From positions 62,001 to 126,000 of the forward strand of contig JBLXDU010000009.1 of the NCBI GenBank assembly GCA_048263775.1: 64,000 nucleotides of DNA. The letters run 5' to 3'. Made by a program: the position numbers and the translations under genes. This document shows, in pieces, positions 34,670-42,768 of the stretch (position 1 is the stretch's first letter; each line of letters opens with the position of its first letter). The notes beneath the pieces are model-generated. The model made no database searches. It worked only from the letters and a program-made list of their open reading frames with translations, and had not been told where the DNA came from. The DNA comes from UBA1479 sp048263775. GTDB lineage: Bacteria; Pseudomonadota; Alphaproteobacteria; Rhodospirillales; Casp-alpha2.

Positions 34670-35821
34670 TTATAGATCGACGACCGTCAGGACACGGTCC
34701 TTGATGGCAAGCCCCATGCGTCCATCGCGCAGCTTTAATGCCGCCTCGCCGAACAGTTCGCGTCGCCAGCCCTTGAGTGCCGGCACGTCGGCGTCCTCGC
34801 CGAAGGCGGCGATGGTGTCGATGTCTTCCGAATTGGCGATCAGGCGCTGCGCCACGCCGGACTCCTCGGCGCACATCTTCAGGAACACCTTCAACAGGTC
34901 GGCCACGGGCCCGATACCGCGGGGCAGGGGCAGCTTTTCCACGGGTTGCGGGCAGTCGGCGTCAGGCAAAGCCCGGCCGCGCTCGACGGCTTCCATGATC
35001 TGGCGGCCTTGCCAGCCTTCGGCCATCTTTTGCGACAGGCCGCGGATGCGGGCCAGGTTCTCGACCGACTTGGGTGGGTGGTGAGCGATCTCGACGATGG
35101 ACTCGTCCCGCACGATGCGGTTCCGGGGGACATCGGCGCGTTGGGCCTCGATCTCGCGCCAGGCAGCGACTTCGCGCAGGATCGCGAGCAGTCGCGCCGT
35201 CGGGCGCCGGACCTTGAGCCGTTGGTAGGCTTCCATGGGATCGGTTTCGTAGAAGCTGCGGTTGTGCAGGGCTTCCATCTCGGAGGCGACCCAAGCAAGG
35301 CGGCCGCTTTTTTCCAACTTGGCCTGTAGCTTTTCATAAACCGTGCGCAGGTGCGTCACATCCGACAGGGCATAACTGATTTGTTTGTCCGACAGCGGCC
35401 GGGCGGCCCAGTCTGTGAACCGCGAGCTTTTGTCCACGGTCGCCTTGGCCAGCTTGGCGACCAGGGTTTCGTAACCCACGGAATCGCCGAACCCGCAGAC
35501 CATGGCGGCGATCTGGGTGTCGAACACGGGGGCCGGGCAATCGTCCATGGCGCGGCAGAAGATTTCCATGTCTTGGCGCGCCGCATGGAAGACCTTCAGC
35601 ACGTTGCGGTTGGCCAGCAGTTCGAACACGGGCGTCAGGTCGATGCCCGGCGCCAGCGCGTCGACCGCCGCCGCACCGTCGGGCCCGCCGATCTGCAGCA
35701 GGCAGAGCACCGGCCAGTAGGTGCGCTCACGGATGAACTCCGTGTCCACGGTTACGTATTCCACGGTCGCAAGCGGTGCGCAGAACGCCCGCAGTTCGTC
35801 GTTGTCGGTAATCAGGTTCAT
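34670..35821 (-). CDS. rnd: Ribonuclease D
   Basis: 383 residues. DEDD 3'-5' exoribonuclease acting in 3' maturation of tRNA and other stable RNAs. Exonuclease motif I is TVDTEFIRERTYWPVLCLLQIG near residue 20; later motifs follow at VFHAARQDMEIF and ISYALSDVTHLRTVYEKL; the HRDC domain is seen as PRNRIVRDESIVEIAHHPP near residue 220. Its ATG overlaps the stop of the NIPSNAP gene (35818-35821). In many alphaproteobacteria rnd sits next to aspS; here about 2.9 kb of other genes separates them. Confidence 0.96.
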   Translation of the reverse strand: MNLITDNDELRAFCAPLATVEYVTVDTEFIRERTYWPVLCLLQIGGPDGAAAVDALAPGIDLTPVFELLANRNVLKVFHAARQDMEIFCRAMDDCPAPVFDTQIAAMVCGFGDSVGYETLVAKLAKATVDKSSRFTDWAARPLSDKQISYALSDVTHLRTVYEKLQAKLEKSGRLAWVASEMEALHNRSFYETDPMEAYQRLKVRRPTARLLAILREVAAWREIEAQRADVPRNRIVRDESIVEIAHHPPKSVENLARIRGLSQKMAEGWQGRQIMEAVERGRALPDADCPQPVEKLPLPRGIGPVADLLKVFLKMCAEESGVAQRLIANSEDIDTIAAFGEDADVPALKGWRRELFGEAALKLRDGRMGLAIKDRVLTVVDL

Positions 35822-36129
35822 TTCAGCGGCGAGAAACTGACGGGCGTGATCAGCTTGTTTTCCTGCTTCACCAGCATCCCGGCGGATTTCTTTTTGTAGA
35901 CGGCCCAGTCCGGATCAGCGTCGCGGGCGGCGCGGCGGCGTTCCATGTCGGTCAGGTCGTCATAGCTCCAAAGATGCACGAATTCGTTCTGCGGCCCGAC
36001 GGAGGTCGTGAAATATCCGATGAGGTTCAGGTGGCGAAGCTGAACGGGTAGGCCTTCGGCCTCAAACAGGTCCAGGTACTGTTTGTTCATGCCGTGCTGA
36101 ACGGTATAGGTGCGGTGGTCGATGATCAT
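35818..36129 (-). CDS. NIPSNAP family protein
   Basis: 103 residues, the size of a single dimeric ferredoxin-like NIPSNAP domain. The start MIIDHRTYTVQHGMNKQYLDLF and the VHLWSYDDLTDMERRRAA segment match the family. Its biochemical role in bacteria is unknown; members often occur with catabolic genes. It leads a two- to three-gene minus-strand operon with rnd and possibly the GST gene, overlapping rnd by four bases. Confidence 0.88.
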   Translation of the reverse strand: MIIDHRTYTVQHGMNKQYLDLFEAEGLPVQLRHLNLIGYFTTSVGPQNEFVHLWSYDDLTDMERRRAARDADPDWAVYKKKSAGMLVKQENKLITPVSFSPLK

Positions 36130-36282
36130 GTTGGGCTATCCTCCTTGGGCGTCGGGCGGTCCTTCGTATCGGGCCGCTACGCCGTTATACGCTAGAGAAT
36201 TGCCGCGCCAAAGTGAAACGCTGCGATCTTGCCAAGGGAAGCGAGGCGCGAAATGCTGCACGCAACAAACATGGAGGACATT

Positions 36283-37047
36283 TTGAGCGATACCATTTTG
36301 CGTGACGACCGCGGCGGGGTGACCTGGCTGAGCGTGAACCGGCCGGACAAGCTGAACGTACTTAATTCGGCCCTGATGACCGAACTGACGCAGACCTTGC
36401 GCGCCCTTGCCGAAGACCGGGATCTGCGCGCCGTGGTGATCACGGGTGCGGGCGATCGGTCATTCGTGGGCGGCGCCGACATCGGCGAGATGGCGGCCCT
36501 AGACCCCACGTCGGCCCGGGCCTTCATCACGCGATTGCACGGCGTCATGGCAGCGATCCGTGACCTGCCGGTGCCGGTCATCGCGCGCATCAACGGCTAT
36601 TGCCTGGGCGGCGGCATGGAATTGGCGGCGGCCTGCGATTTCCGCATCGCCGCCGACAACGCCAAATTCGGCATGCCCGAGGTTCGGGTCGGTCTGCCCA
36701 GCGTGATCGAGGCCGTGCTGCTGCCGCATCTGGTCGGCTGGGGGCGCACCCGCTGGCTGCTGATGACGGGCGAGATGATCGACGCGGCGACGGCCCATCA
36801 GTGGGGCTTTGTCGAATTTCTGACCAAGCCGGAAGACCTGGACGCCGTGCTTGACCGCTCCGTGCAGGCCATCGTCGAATCCGGCCCGCATGCGATCCGC
36901 ACCCAGAAGGTGTTGATCCAATCATGGGAAAGCCTGACTCCGGACGATGCCATCGCCGCGACCATTCCCGTGTTCGGCGACAGTTTCGAGACCGGCGAGC
37001 CCCAGGCCATGCTTGGGGGCTTCCTGGCGCGCAAGGCGAAGGGTTAG
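36283..37047 (+). CDS. Enoyl-CoA hydratase/isomerase family protein
   Basis: About 254 residues. Crotonase fold: oxyanion-hole segments AVVITGAGDRSFVGGADIGEM and INGYCLGGGMELAAACDFRIA, then a helical C-terminus. One catalytic Glu is present in GMPEVRVGLPSV, while the first Glu of classical hydratases is not obvious (MELAAACD carries a Glu at that place). I prefer the TTG at 36283 because GGAGG ends five bases before it and it gives the usual length; ATGs at 36271 and 36253 are alternatives. It stands divergent from the NIPSNAP gene and 32 bases before the queuosine transporter. Confidence 0.9.
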   Translation: MSDTILRDDRGGVTWLSVNRPDKLNVLNSALMTELTQTLRALAEDRDLRAVVITGAGDRSFVGGADIGEMAALDPTSARAFITRLHGVMAAIRDLPVPVIARINGYCLGGGMELAAACDFRIAADNAKFGMPEVRVGLPSVIEAVLLPHLVGWGRTRWLLMTGEMIDAATAHQWGFVEFLTKPEDLDAVLDRSVQAIVESGPHAIRTQKVLIQSWESLTPDDAIAATIPVFGDSFETGEPQAMLGGFLARKAKG

Positions 37048-37079
37048 ACTGCGGGCGCAACACCTTTGGGGGAAGGGCA

Positions 37080-37814
37080 ATGGGCGATCGCTCGGAAGTC
37101 GTATTCAGCGTCCTGATGGCGGCCTTCGTCGTCGTCTTGGTGATGACCAATGTCCTCGCGGGCAAGCTGTTTCTGGCCTTTCCCGAGACTTTCCCTGACG
37201 GCCTGTTCGGCGAAACTGTGACCCTGACCGCGGGGTTGATCACCTATCCCCTGACGTTCCTGATTACGGACGTGGTTTGCGAGGTTTATGGACAGCGCCG
37301 TGCCAATTTGATGGTCTACACCGGATTCGCCATGAGCGTGCTGATCCTGGGCGTGATCCAGATCGCCCTGGTCGTGCCCGGATCTCCCGTCTGGCCCGCC
37401 GGCAACGTCAACTACGACACCGTGGAGCAGATGCAGCAGGCTTATGAAAGCGTGTTCACCCTACCGGGCATGCTGATCCTGGGGTCCATGACCGCCTATC
37501 TGGCGGCCCAGTTGCTGGATGTGAAACTGTTCCATTTCTGGAAACGGGTGACGCGAGGCAAGCATCTGTGGCTTCGCAACAATGCCTCGACCATGATCAG
37601 CCAGCTTGCCGACACCTGCATCGTCAATTCGATCTTTCTGGGGTTCGGGCTTGGCCTGGCCTGGGACGTGGTGTTCAAGATCATCGTCGCCAGCTATCTG
37701 GCCAAGTTGGTCATCGCCCTGGCAGACACGCCATTCATCTACCTGGGGGTCTGGCTGGTTCGCCGGATCGCCCATCTGCCGGACCCGGACGGCGGCATCG
37801 ACATCCTGGTGTAA
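37080..37814 (+). CDS. Queuosine precursor transporter (YhhQ/QPTR family)
   Basis: 244 residues, about six membrane helices. The VTLTAGLITYPLTFLITDVVCEVYGQRRA region, the FHFWKRVTRGKHLWLRNNASTMISQLADT segment and the final IYLGVWLVRRI are characteristic of the family formerly called DUF165. These proteins import queuine or 7-cyano-7-deazaguanine for tRNA modification. ATG at 37080 follows GGGGGAAGGGCA. No queuosine synthesis gene is adjacent. Confidence 0.92.
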   Translation: MGDRSEVVFSVLMAAFVVVLVMTNVLAGKLFLAFPETFPDGLFGETVTLTAGLITYPLTFLITDVVCEVYGQRRANLMVYTGFAMSVLILGVIQIALVVPGSPVWPAGNVNYDTVEQMQQAYESVFTLPGMLILGSMTAYLAAQLLDVKLFHFWKRVTRGKHLWLRNNASTMISQLADTCIVNSIFLGFGLGLAWDVVFKIIVASYLAKLVIALADTPFIYLGVWLVRRIAHLPDPDGGIDILV

Positions 37815-37833
37815 TTTCCCGCGCAGAAAAGCG

Positions 37834-37862
37834 ATCAGGGGCGCGTGTGCCGCGCCCCTGAT
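37834..37862. terminator. Bidirectional intrinsic terminator
   Basis: ATCAGGGGCGCG (37834-37845) pairs perfectly with CGCGCCCCTGAT (37851-37862) around a five-base loop, between the convergent transporter and TPR genes. GTTT follows on the plus side and AGAAAA precedes, giving short U-runs in both directions. Confidence 0.8.
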
Positions 37863-37892
37863 GTGTTTAAAAGGCCATGAGGGCGGCGGCGC

Positions 37893-38414
37893 CTACCAGC
37901 GCCGTTCTGCCGTCTCGCTCATGCCGTCGATGAAGCTCTTGAGCATGGCCACTTCGGTGCAGCCCTGCGGGCACAGGCCTTCGAGCCTGGCCAAAAGCTC
38001 ACGGGCCGTGTCCTTCTGGCCCATTTCCACATAAAGCTCACCCATGTATTCAAGCGCCCCTTTGTGGTTGGGCTCGATGGCCAGCGCGCGTTCGTAATAG
38101 TCGAAGGCGACGTCGTAATGACCGAGCTTGCGCGAGGCATAGCCCCGCAGGTTCCAGCCGTCGGCGTTGTCGGGGTATTGGGCCGTATAGGGCACCAGGG
38201 CCGCCAGAGCCGGTTCGAACTGGCTCTTTTTCAGAAGTTCCTGAATGTCGCGAAGGGCCTTGCCTTCCTTGTTGTCTTTGTCCTTATCGTCGGTTGACGT
38301 CGTCGGCGTGTCGCTGCCCGCGGCATTGGCCTGCTGGGCGGTGACGAACGGGGAGAAGGCAACCAAGGCGCCAAGCGCCAGGACGGGAAGGGCGGTACGC
38401 CAAGTGAGGGTCAT
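37893..38414 (-). CDS. Exported TPR-repeat protein
   Basis: 173 residues from ATG 38414, which follows TTAGGAGACCC. A signal peptide covers roughly residues 1-33 (hydrophobic core LPVLALGALVAF, then Ala-rich), followed by a charged Asp/Lys-rich linker (DDKDKDNKEG) and two to three tetratricopeptide repeats, clearest in NADGWNLRGYASRKLGHYDV and HKGALEYMGELYVEMGQ. It is probably a periplasmic scaffold. The C-terminal part carries two cysteines (CPQGC). Function unknown. Confidence 0.85.
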   Translation of the reverse strand: MTLTWRTALPVLALGALVAFSPFVTAQQANAAGSDTPTTSTDDKDKDNKEGKALRDIQELLKKSQFEPALAALVPYTAQYPDNADGWNLRGYASRKLGHYDVAFDYYERALAIEPNHKGALEYMGELYVEMGQKDTARELLARLEGLCPQGCTEVAMLKSFIDGMSETAERRW

Positions 38415-38703
38415 CGTTGGGTCTCCTAACATCTTATGTCAGGCCGTCGCTGGCCGTGTTCGCAGGTGCAGTATAGCAGCTTTTTCAGAAAATCACCTGT
38501 CTCGCGTATGTGGTGCCGACGACCGGGGGCGGTGGCCGGTCGGCAAATTCCCTCTGGATTTTCGCCGTTCGACCGCCTAGAAACCCGGGACGTTTGGGCC
38601 GCCGGTTCCGGACGTCGGCGGCGTCGTCAGACGAACTTTCAGGGCGCGCGATTGCCCCGCCGGACCAACCCCATCGCGCGCGCGAACCATGAGAAGTAAT
38701 CCA
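38415..38703 (+). promoter_or_regulatory. aspS upstream region with structured leader
   Basis: The 289 bases between the TPR gene and aspS hold no gene. Two hairpins precede aspS: GCCGAC(GA)CCGG against GCCGGTCGGC (38515-38544, two-base bulge) and GCCGCCG against CGGCGGC (38598-38622). A possible -10, TATAGC, lies near 38472. The leader could carry translational or attenuation control, which is inference. Confidence 0.35.
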
Positions 38704-40512
38704 ATGCACCCTTACCGCACCCATACCTGTGGCCAATTGCGCGAAGACAACGTCGGCGACACCGTTCGCCTGTCGGGCTGGGTCCACCGCAAGCGTGACC
38801 ACGGCAACCTGCTGTTTGTCGATCTGCGTGACCATTATGGTCTGACGCAATGCGTGATCGACGTGTCCGGCAGCCTGTTCCCGGCGGTCGAGGGCGTGCG
38901 CCCGGAAAGCGTGGTGACCATCACCGGCCCCGTGGTCAAGCGGTCGGAAGAAACCATCAACCCTTCGATCCCGACGGGTGCCATCGAAGTGCGTATTGAT
39001 GAATTTCATGTCGAAAGCGCGGCCGAGATGCTGCCGCTTCAGGTGTTCGGAGATGCCGACCTGGGCGAGGAAACGCGCCTGCGTTACCGCTTTTTGGATC
39101 TGCGCCGCGAACAGCCGCATGCCAATATCATCCTGCGCTCCAACGTCATTTCGTCGATCCGCCGCCGCATGGTCGATCAGGGCTTCCTGGAAATCCAGAC
39201 GCCGATCCTGACCGCCTCCTCGCCCGAGGGGGCCCGCGACTACCTGGTGCCTGCGCGTAATCATCCGGGGCATTTCTACGCCCTGCCGCAGGCCCCGCAG
39301 CAGTTCAAGCAGTTGCTCATGGTGTCCGGCTTCGACAAGTATTTCCAGATCGCGCCCTGTTTCCGCGACGAGGACGCGCGTGCCGACCGTTCGCCCGGCG
39401 AGTTTTATCAACTCGACCTGGAAATGGCCTATGTCACCCAGGAAGACGTGTTCGCGGCGCTGGAACCCGTTCTGTCCGGCGTGTTCAAGGAATTCGCGAA
39501 CGGCCGCAAGGTGACCGAGGGGGCGTTCCCGCGCATTCCCTACAAGGAATCGATGCTGAAATACGGCAATGACAAGCCGGACCTGCGCAACCCCATCGAA
39601 ATGTCGAACGTCACGGATACCTTTGCCGGCTCCGGCTTCAAGGTGTTCGCGGGCATGATCGAAAAGAACGACAAGGTCCGCGTCCATGCCATTCCGGCGC
39701 CGGGCGGCGGCAGCCGCGCGTTCTGCGACCGCATGAATTCCTGGGCGCAAAGCCAGGGCCAACCGGGCCTGGGCTATATCTTCTTCCGTGACGGCGAAGG
39801 CGCCGGCCCGGTCGCCAAGAACATCGGCGAAGACCGCACGGCGGCGCTTAAGGCGTCGCTGGGGCTGAATGACGGCGATGCCGTATTTTTCGTGGCCGGT
39901 GTGCCGGGCGAGTTCGCATCCTTCGCCTCGGCCGCGCGTACCAAGATCGGCCAGGATCTGGACCTGATCGCCAAGGACCGCTTTGATTTCTGCTGGATCG
40001 TCGATTACCCGATGTACGAGCTGAATGAGGACACGGGCCGCGTCGACTTCTCGCACAATCCGTTCTCCATGCCCCAGGGCGGGCTGGAGGCCCTGGAAAC
40101 CATGGATCCCCTGGATATCCTGGCCTACCAGTACGACATCGTTTGCAACGGGGTCGAACTGTCCTCGGGCGCGATCCGGAACCACAAGCCGGACATCATG
40201 GTCAAGGCGTTCGAGATCGCGGGCTATTCCAAGGAAACCGTGGAAACGGAATTCGGCGGCATGTACCGGGCCTTCCAGTTCGGCGCGCCGCCGCACGGTG
40301 GCTCGGCCCCGGGTATCGACCGCATCGTGATGATGTTGGCTGACGAGCCCAACATCCGCGAGGTCATCGCCTTCCCCATGAATCAGCAGGCGCAGGATCT
40401 GCTCATGGGGGCACCGTCCCTGGTGCCTGACGAGCGGCTCAAGGAACTGCACCTTAAACTCGCCCTGCCGAAGAAAGCGGGCCCCCAGGCCGGCGGTGAA
40501 TCGCAGGGGTAG
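38704..40512 (+). CDS. aspS: Aspartyl-tRNA synthetase, probably non-discriminating
   Basis: 602 residues with the bacterial AspRS layout: N-terminal OB-fold anticodon domain (GWVHRKRDHG near residue 30), class II core with motif 2 FRDEDARADRSPGEFYQLD, an inserted GAD domain and motif 3 near GSAPGIDRIVMML. H33 stands where a His marks non-discriminating AspRS (charging tRNA-Asp and tRNA-Asn) and a Leu marks the discriminating E. coli enzyme. If so, Asn-tRNA would be made by GatCAB elsewhere. ATG at 38704 gives the usual MHPYRTHTCG start; an ATG five codons earlier is also in frame. Confidence 0.96.
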   Translation: MHPYRTHTCGQLREDNVGDTVRLSGWVHRKRDHGNLLFVDLRDHYGLTQCVIDVSGSLFPAVEGVRPESVVTITGPVVKRSEETINPSIPTGAIEVRIDEFHVESAAEMLPLQVFGDADLGEETRLRYRFLDLRREQPHANIILRSNVISSIRRRMVDQGFLEIQTPILTASSPEGARDYLVPARNHPGHFYALPQAPQQFKQLLMVSGFDKYFQIAPCFRDEDARADRSPGEFYQLDLEMAYVTQEDVFAALEPVLSGVFKEFANGRKVTEGAFPRIPYKESMLKYGNDKPDLRNPIEMSNVTDTFAGSGFKVFAGMIEKNDKVRVHAIPAPGGGSRAFCDRMNSWAQSQGQPGLGYIFFRDGEGAGPVAKNIGEDRTAALKASLGLNDGDAVFFVAGVPGEFASFASAARTKIGQDLDLIAKDRFDFCWIVDYPMYELNEDTGRVDFSHNPFSMPQGGLEALETMDPLDILAYQYDIVCNGVELSSGAIRNHKPDIMVKAFEIAGYSKETVETEFGGMYRAFQFGAPPHGGSAPGIDRIVMMLADEPNIREVIAFPMNQQAQDLLMGAPSLVPDERLKELHLKLALPKKAGPQAGGESQG

Positions 40513-40563
40513 AAAATCTCCTGCCGTCAACCACCCAGGATTCTGCAAATAATAAAAAGAGGT

Positions 40564-40677
40564 TAGCCGGCTAGAAAAAGCTGGCCCCCGATTCGTGCCT
40601 TCGGCTATAACGAATCGGTAGAAGACTTAATAAATAATAGTCGTTTCGGTTGGCCGCGGCGGCCGGGGAGCGAAACG
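40564..40677 (+). promoter_or_regulatory. Structured leader with two long hairpins
   Basis: In the 234-base gap between aspS and the SPOR lipoprotein gene. Hairpin one: CCGATTCGT (40588-40596) with ACGAATCGG (40610-40618), nine pairs. Hairpin two: CGTTTCG (40642-40648) with CGAAACG (40671-40677) and an inner GGCCGC/GCGGCC (40652-40664). A palindrome TAGCCGGCTA precedes at 40564. They may end aspS transcription or regulate the lipoprotein gene. Confidence 0.5.
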
Positions 40678-40746
40678 GCGATAGGGTGAACCATTTTACG
40701 GGGTGAGTTTGCCGGTGCGGCTGCCGGTGCCCTACTGGGGGTTAAG

Positions 40747-41682
40747 ATGCGGAAATCCGCAATCGTCGTTGGTGCATGTGCGCTTTTGGGCGGATGCGCC
40801 CTGCCGGTTCCCATCCAAGTCGCGTCCTGGGCCATCGACATTATCTCCGTCGTCGCCACGGAAAAATCCATCACGGATCACGGCCTGTCAGCGCTGACCA
40901 GCAAGGACTGTGCGCTCTACCGCGCGGTGACCGAGGAAGACAACGTCGTCTGCCGCGACACCGACGACCGCAAGGATGTCATGACTGCCGACGCGGGTAA
41001 GGACGCCAAGGCCTTGGCGGACAAGGACATCCTGCCAACGGCCCCGGGCTTCGAAGCCATTGAGGCCCAGGTGGCCAAGGCGGCCAAGGCGGACACGGTT
41101 CCCGCAGTTAATCTGGCCGTGACGCCGTCCTCCGATACCGCCATTCAACCTGCGCCCGGAAACGAACAGCCGGTGACCGTTAACATTGATCTGGCCGCAT
41201 TGCAGCCGGTGACGGAAAAGATTGATCGCCCATTTGTCCGCTTCACGCAGCCTGAGGTCGATGTCGTTCAGGTTCCGGCCGCGGCCCTGCAGACTGCCGC
41301 GGCCCTGCCGTCGGCTGCCGTGGAGAACGGTAAGCCCAAGGAAGGGTTCTATTACGTGATCGGCAGCTTCCGGGGCAGCGAGCGGGCGAAGCGTCACATG
41401 CAGACCTTCAGGTCCCTCATGCCGGCGGTTTTGCACGGCAAGATCGGCCGCGATGGACGCGACGTGTACCGAGTTGTCGTTGGGCCGTTCGATGGACAGG
41501 AACGGACTGGTGCGTTCCGCCGTATCAAGCGGGCGGGGATTGCCGATACCTGGGCGATCCGCGTGTCACCAAAGGACTGGTCGATCGCCGCCAATCTGCG
41601 TCCGATTGAGCAGGCCGACGCCGGCGCCGCGCTCAGCGCGCGGGATTGGCCCGGCCTGGCGCACTTCATCGTCCAGCATTAA
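40747..41682 (+). CDS. SPOR-domain lipoprotein
   Basis: 311 residues. A lipoprotein signal peptide ends in LLGGC with the acylated cysteine at C17. A long Ala/Pro-rich linker of low complexity spans about residues 80-195, and the last 110 residues form a SPOR domain (GFYYVIGSFRGSERAKRH and DVYRVVVGPFDGQE), which binds denuded peptidoglycan glycan strands, typically at the septum. The protein is therefore probably an envelope or division-associated lipoprotein. ATG at 40747 follows GGGGGTTAAG. It is preceded by a structured leader. Confidence 0.87.
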   Translation: MRKSAIVVGACALLGGCALPVPIQVASWAIDIISVVATEKSITDHGLSALTSKDCALYRAVTEEDNVVCRDTDDRKDVMTADAGKDAKALADKDILPTAPGFEAIEAQVAKAAKADTVPAVNLAVTPSSDTAIQPAPGNEQPVTVNIDLAALQPVTEKIDRPFVRFTQPEVDVVQVPAAALQTAAALPSAAVENGKPKEGFYYVIGSFRGSERAKRHMQTFRSLMPAVLHGKIGRDGRDVYRVVVGPFDGQERTGAFRRIKRAGIADTWAIRVSPKDWSIAANLRPIEQADAGAALSARDWPGLAHFIVQH

Positions 41683-41730
41683 GCCGCTTTCCGGTTTGTA
41701 AGGTTATCGGTAGGGTCCGAGAGCCCGCCG

Positions 41731-41748
41731 CCGGGCGACTTTGCCCGG
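41731..41748 (+). terminator. Hairpin after the SPOR lipoprotein gene
   Basis: CCGGGC, six-base loop GACTTT, GCCCGG form a perfect six-pair stem about 50 bases after the stop, followed by a weak T-rich CATTCTTC. It also lies 25 bases past the end of the convergent gene. Confidence 0.4.
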
Positions 41749-41772
41749 GGCATTCTTCAATCGATGCGTCGT

Positions 41773-42309
41773 TCAGGCCGCCATCGGCCTGCCGGAACCG
41801 TCGGGCGGGCCGTCCAGGGTCAGCAGCAGGTTGACGATGTGTTCGGTCTTGCGCACAAGCCGGGTGTTCTGCGGATTATAGCGGCGCTCGAAATTCAGCC
41901 GATCCTCCCATTGCGTGACATAGTCCCGGGGCCGGTCGGGCCCGGCGGGCTCACCGGTCAAGGCGCCCACCGTGTCGTTGTAGTCGGGGTGGAGTTCGGG
42001 CTGGAATGCCAGCAATTCATAGTCTTCATAGGTCAGTACCCCGGCGGCGTAGAGGTCCAGGCTGACCTCGGCCATCTGGCGGGGGGTGAGGTCGCGCAGG
42101 GACAGGCCGCTCGTCAGAACACTGAATAGAGTCGGTTCGGGGGTTTCATCCTGGGCCGGTCCTTCGCTTTCACAGGCGTCGGGCGGTGAAATCGGGGTCA
42201 GGGGAACAAGTTCGCGTGACGGGCTGCCCAGGCCGGAAAACGGAGAGGCGGGGGCTGGGGATGTTGAAAACAGGTCTACATACGAAATTGGCTGATGTTC
42301 TGCTCCCAT
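41773..42309 (-). CDS. Hypothetical protein with Pro-rich N-terminus
   Basis: 178 residues from ATG 42309, chosen for the GGAG nine bases upstream. I do not recognise the family. Residues 10-70 are Pro/Ser-rich and probably disordered; the middle contains a compact helical region (SLRDLTPRQMAEVSLDLYAA then GVLTYEDYELLAFQPELHP), and the C-terminus has NFERRYNPQNTRLVRKTEHI. The layout resembles small proteins that flank flagellar or secretion genes, but nothing here supports that. Upstream is a hairpin-rich region and a possible leader peptide. Confidence 0.65.
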   Translation of the reverse strand: MGAEHQPISYVDLFSTSPAPASPFSGLGSPSRELVPLTPISPPDACESEGPAQDETPEPTLFSVLTSGLSLRDLTPRQMAEVSLDLYAAGVLTYEDYELLAFQPELHPDYNDTVGALTGEPAGPDRPRDYVTQWEDRLNFERRYNPQNTRLVRKTEHIVNLLLTLDGPPDGSGRPMAA

Positions 42310-42330
42310 GAGCAAGGCTCCTTCTTCGTC

Positions 42331-42347
42331 CGAACGCGATCCGTTCG
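42331..42347 (-). promoter_or_regulatory. Hairpin in the leader of the hypothetical gene
   Basis: CGAACG and CGTTCG form a perfect six-pair stem with a five-base loop, 22 bases before the ATG at 42309. A second stem, TTCGGC with GCCGAA (42429-42445), lies further upstream inside the possible small ORF. Together they suggest a folded 5' leader. Confidence 0.35.
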
Positions 42348-42417
42348 AGAAACAGAAGGTGTCGAGACCCGGACATGCCAAAGGCGCTGGTCTCCCGTGG
42401 ACAGTGTGAAACGCGCC

Positions 42418-42504
42418 TCAGGTGCCGGTTCGGCTGCGGGCCGAAGCACTCCTCATCGCATTTCGTCCTGGCACGGGCTTCGGGGTCTGTTCTATCGCCG
42501 TCAT
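42418..42504 (-). CDS. Possible 28-residue leader or small protein
   Basis: An ATG at 42504 preceded by TTAGGAGGCACTC, a perfect ribosome site at good spacing, opens a 28-codon frame (MTAIEQTPKPVPGRNAMRSA and eight more residues). It sits upstream of the hypothetical gene ending at 41773, on the same strand, and the frame contains the hairpin at 42429-42445. The peptide is basic at its C-terminus. It could be a true small protein, a leader controlling the downstream gene, or chance. Only the ribosome site argues for translation. Confidence 0.4.
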   Translation of the reverse strand: MTAIEQTPKPVPGRNAMRSASARSRTGT

Positions 42505-42768
42505 GAGTGCCTCCTAATCGTCGGCATGTGGGCTTCGCCACATCCATTTACTCGCTGAAATCCAACGCAAAAGTCGGGCCAGCCGGCAGATGGCGGTTTT
42601 TCATATGCTTAACGGAAAATGACTAGGCATAAACCTGTCCGGCCCGGCAATTCCTGCCGACTTGGCGGGCATAAATTGCCGGTCGAAACGGCCGCCCGGC
42701 CATGGACAGAGCGCGTTGCGGAGCCTAGTCTCGGCATTGCGGAATTGCTCTTGGGAAGAAACACCGTC

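Noticed and set aside
38485..40548. A 687-codon open frame on the minus strand
   Set aside because: It lies opposite aspS, an unmistakable gene, and has shadow composition.
42295..42558. An 87-codon plus-strand frame in the region before eipB
   Set aside because: Cys/Arg-rich translation, no ribosome site, and it overlaps the start of the hypothetical gene on the other strand.
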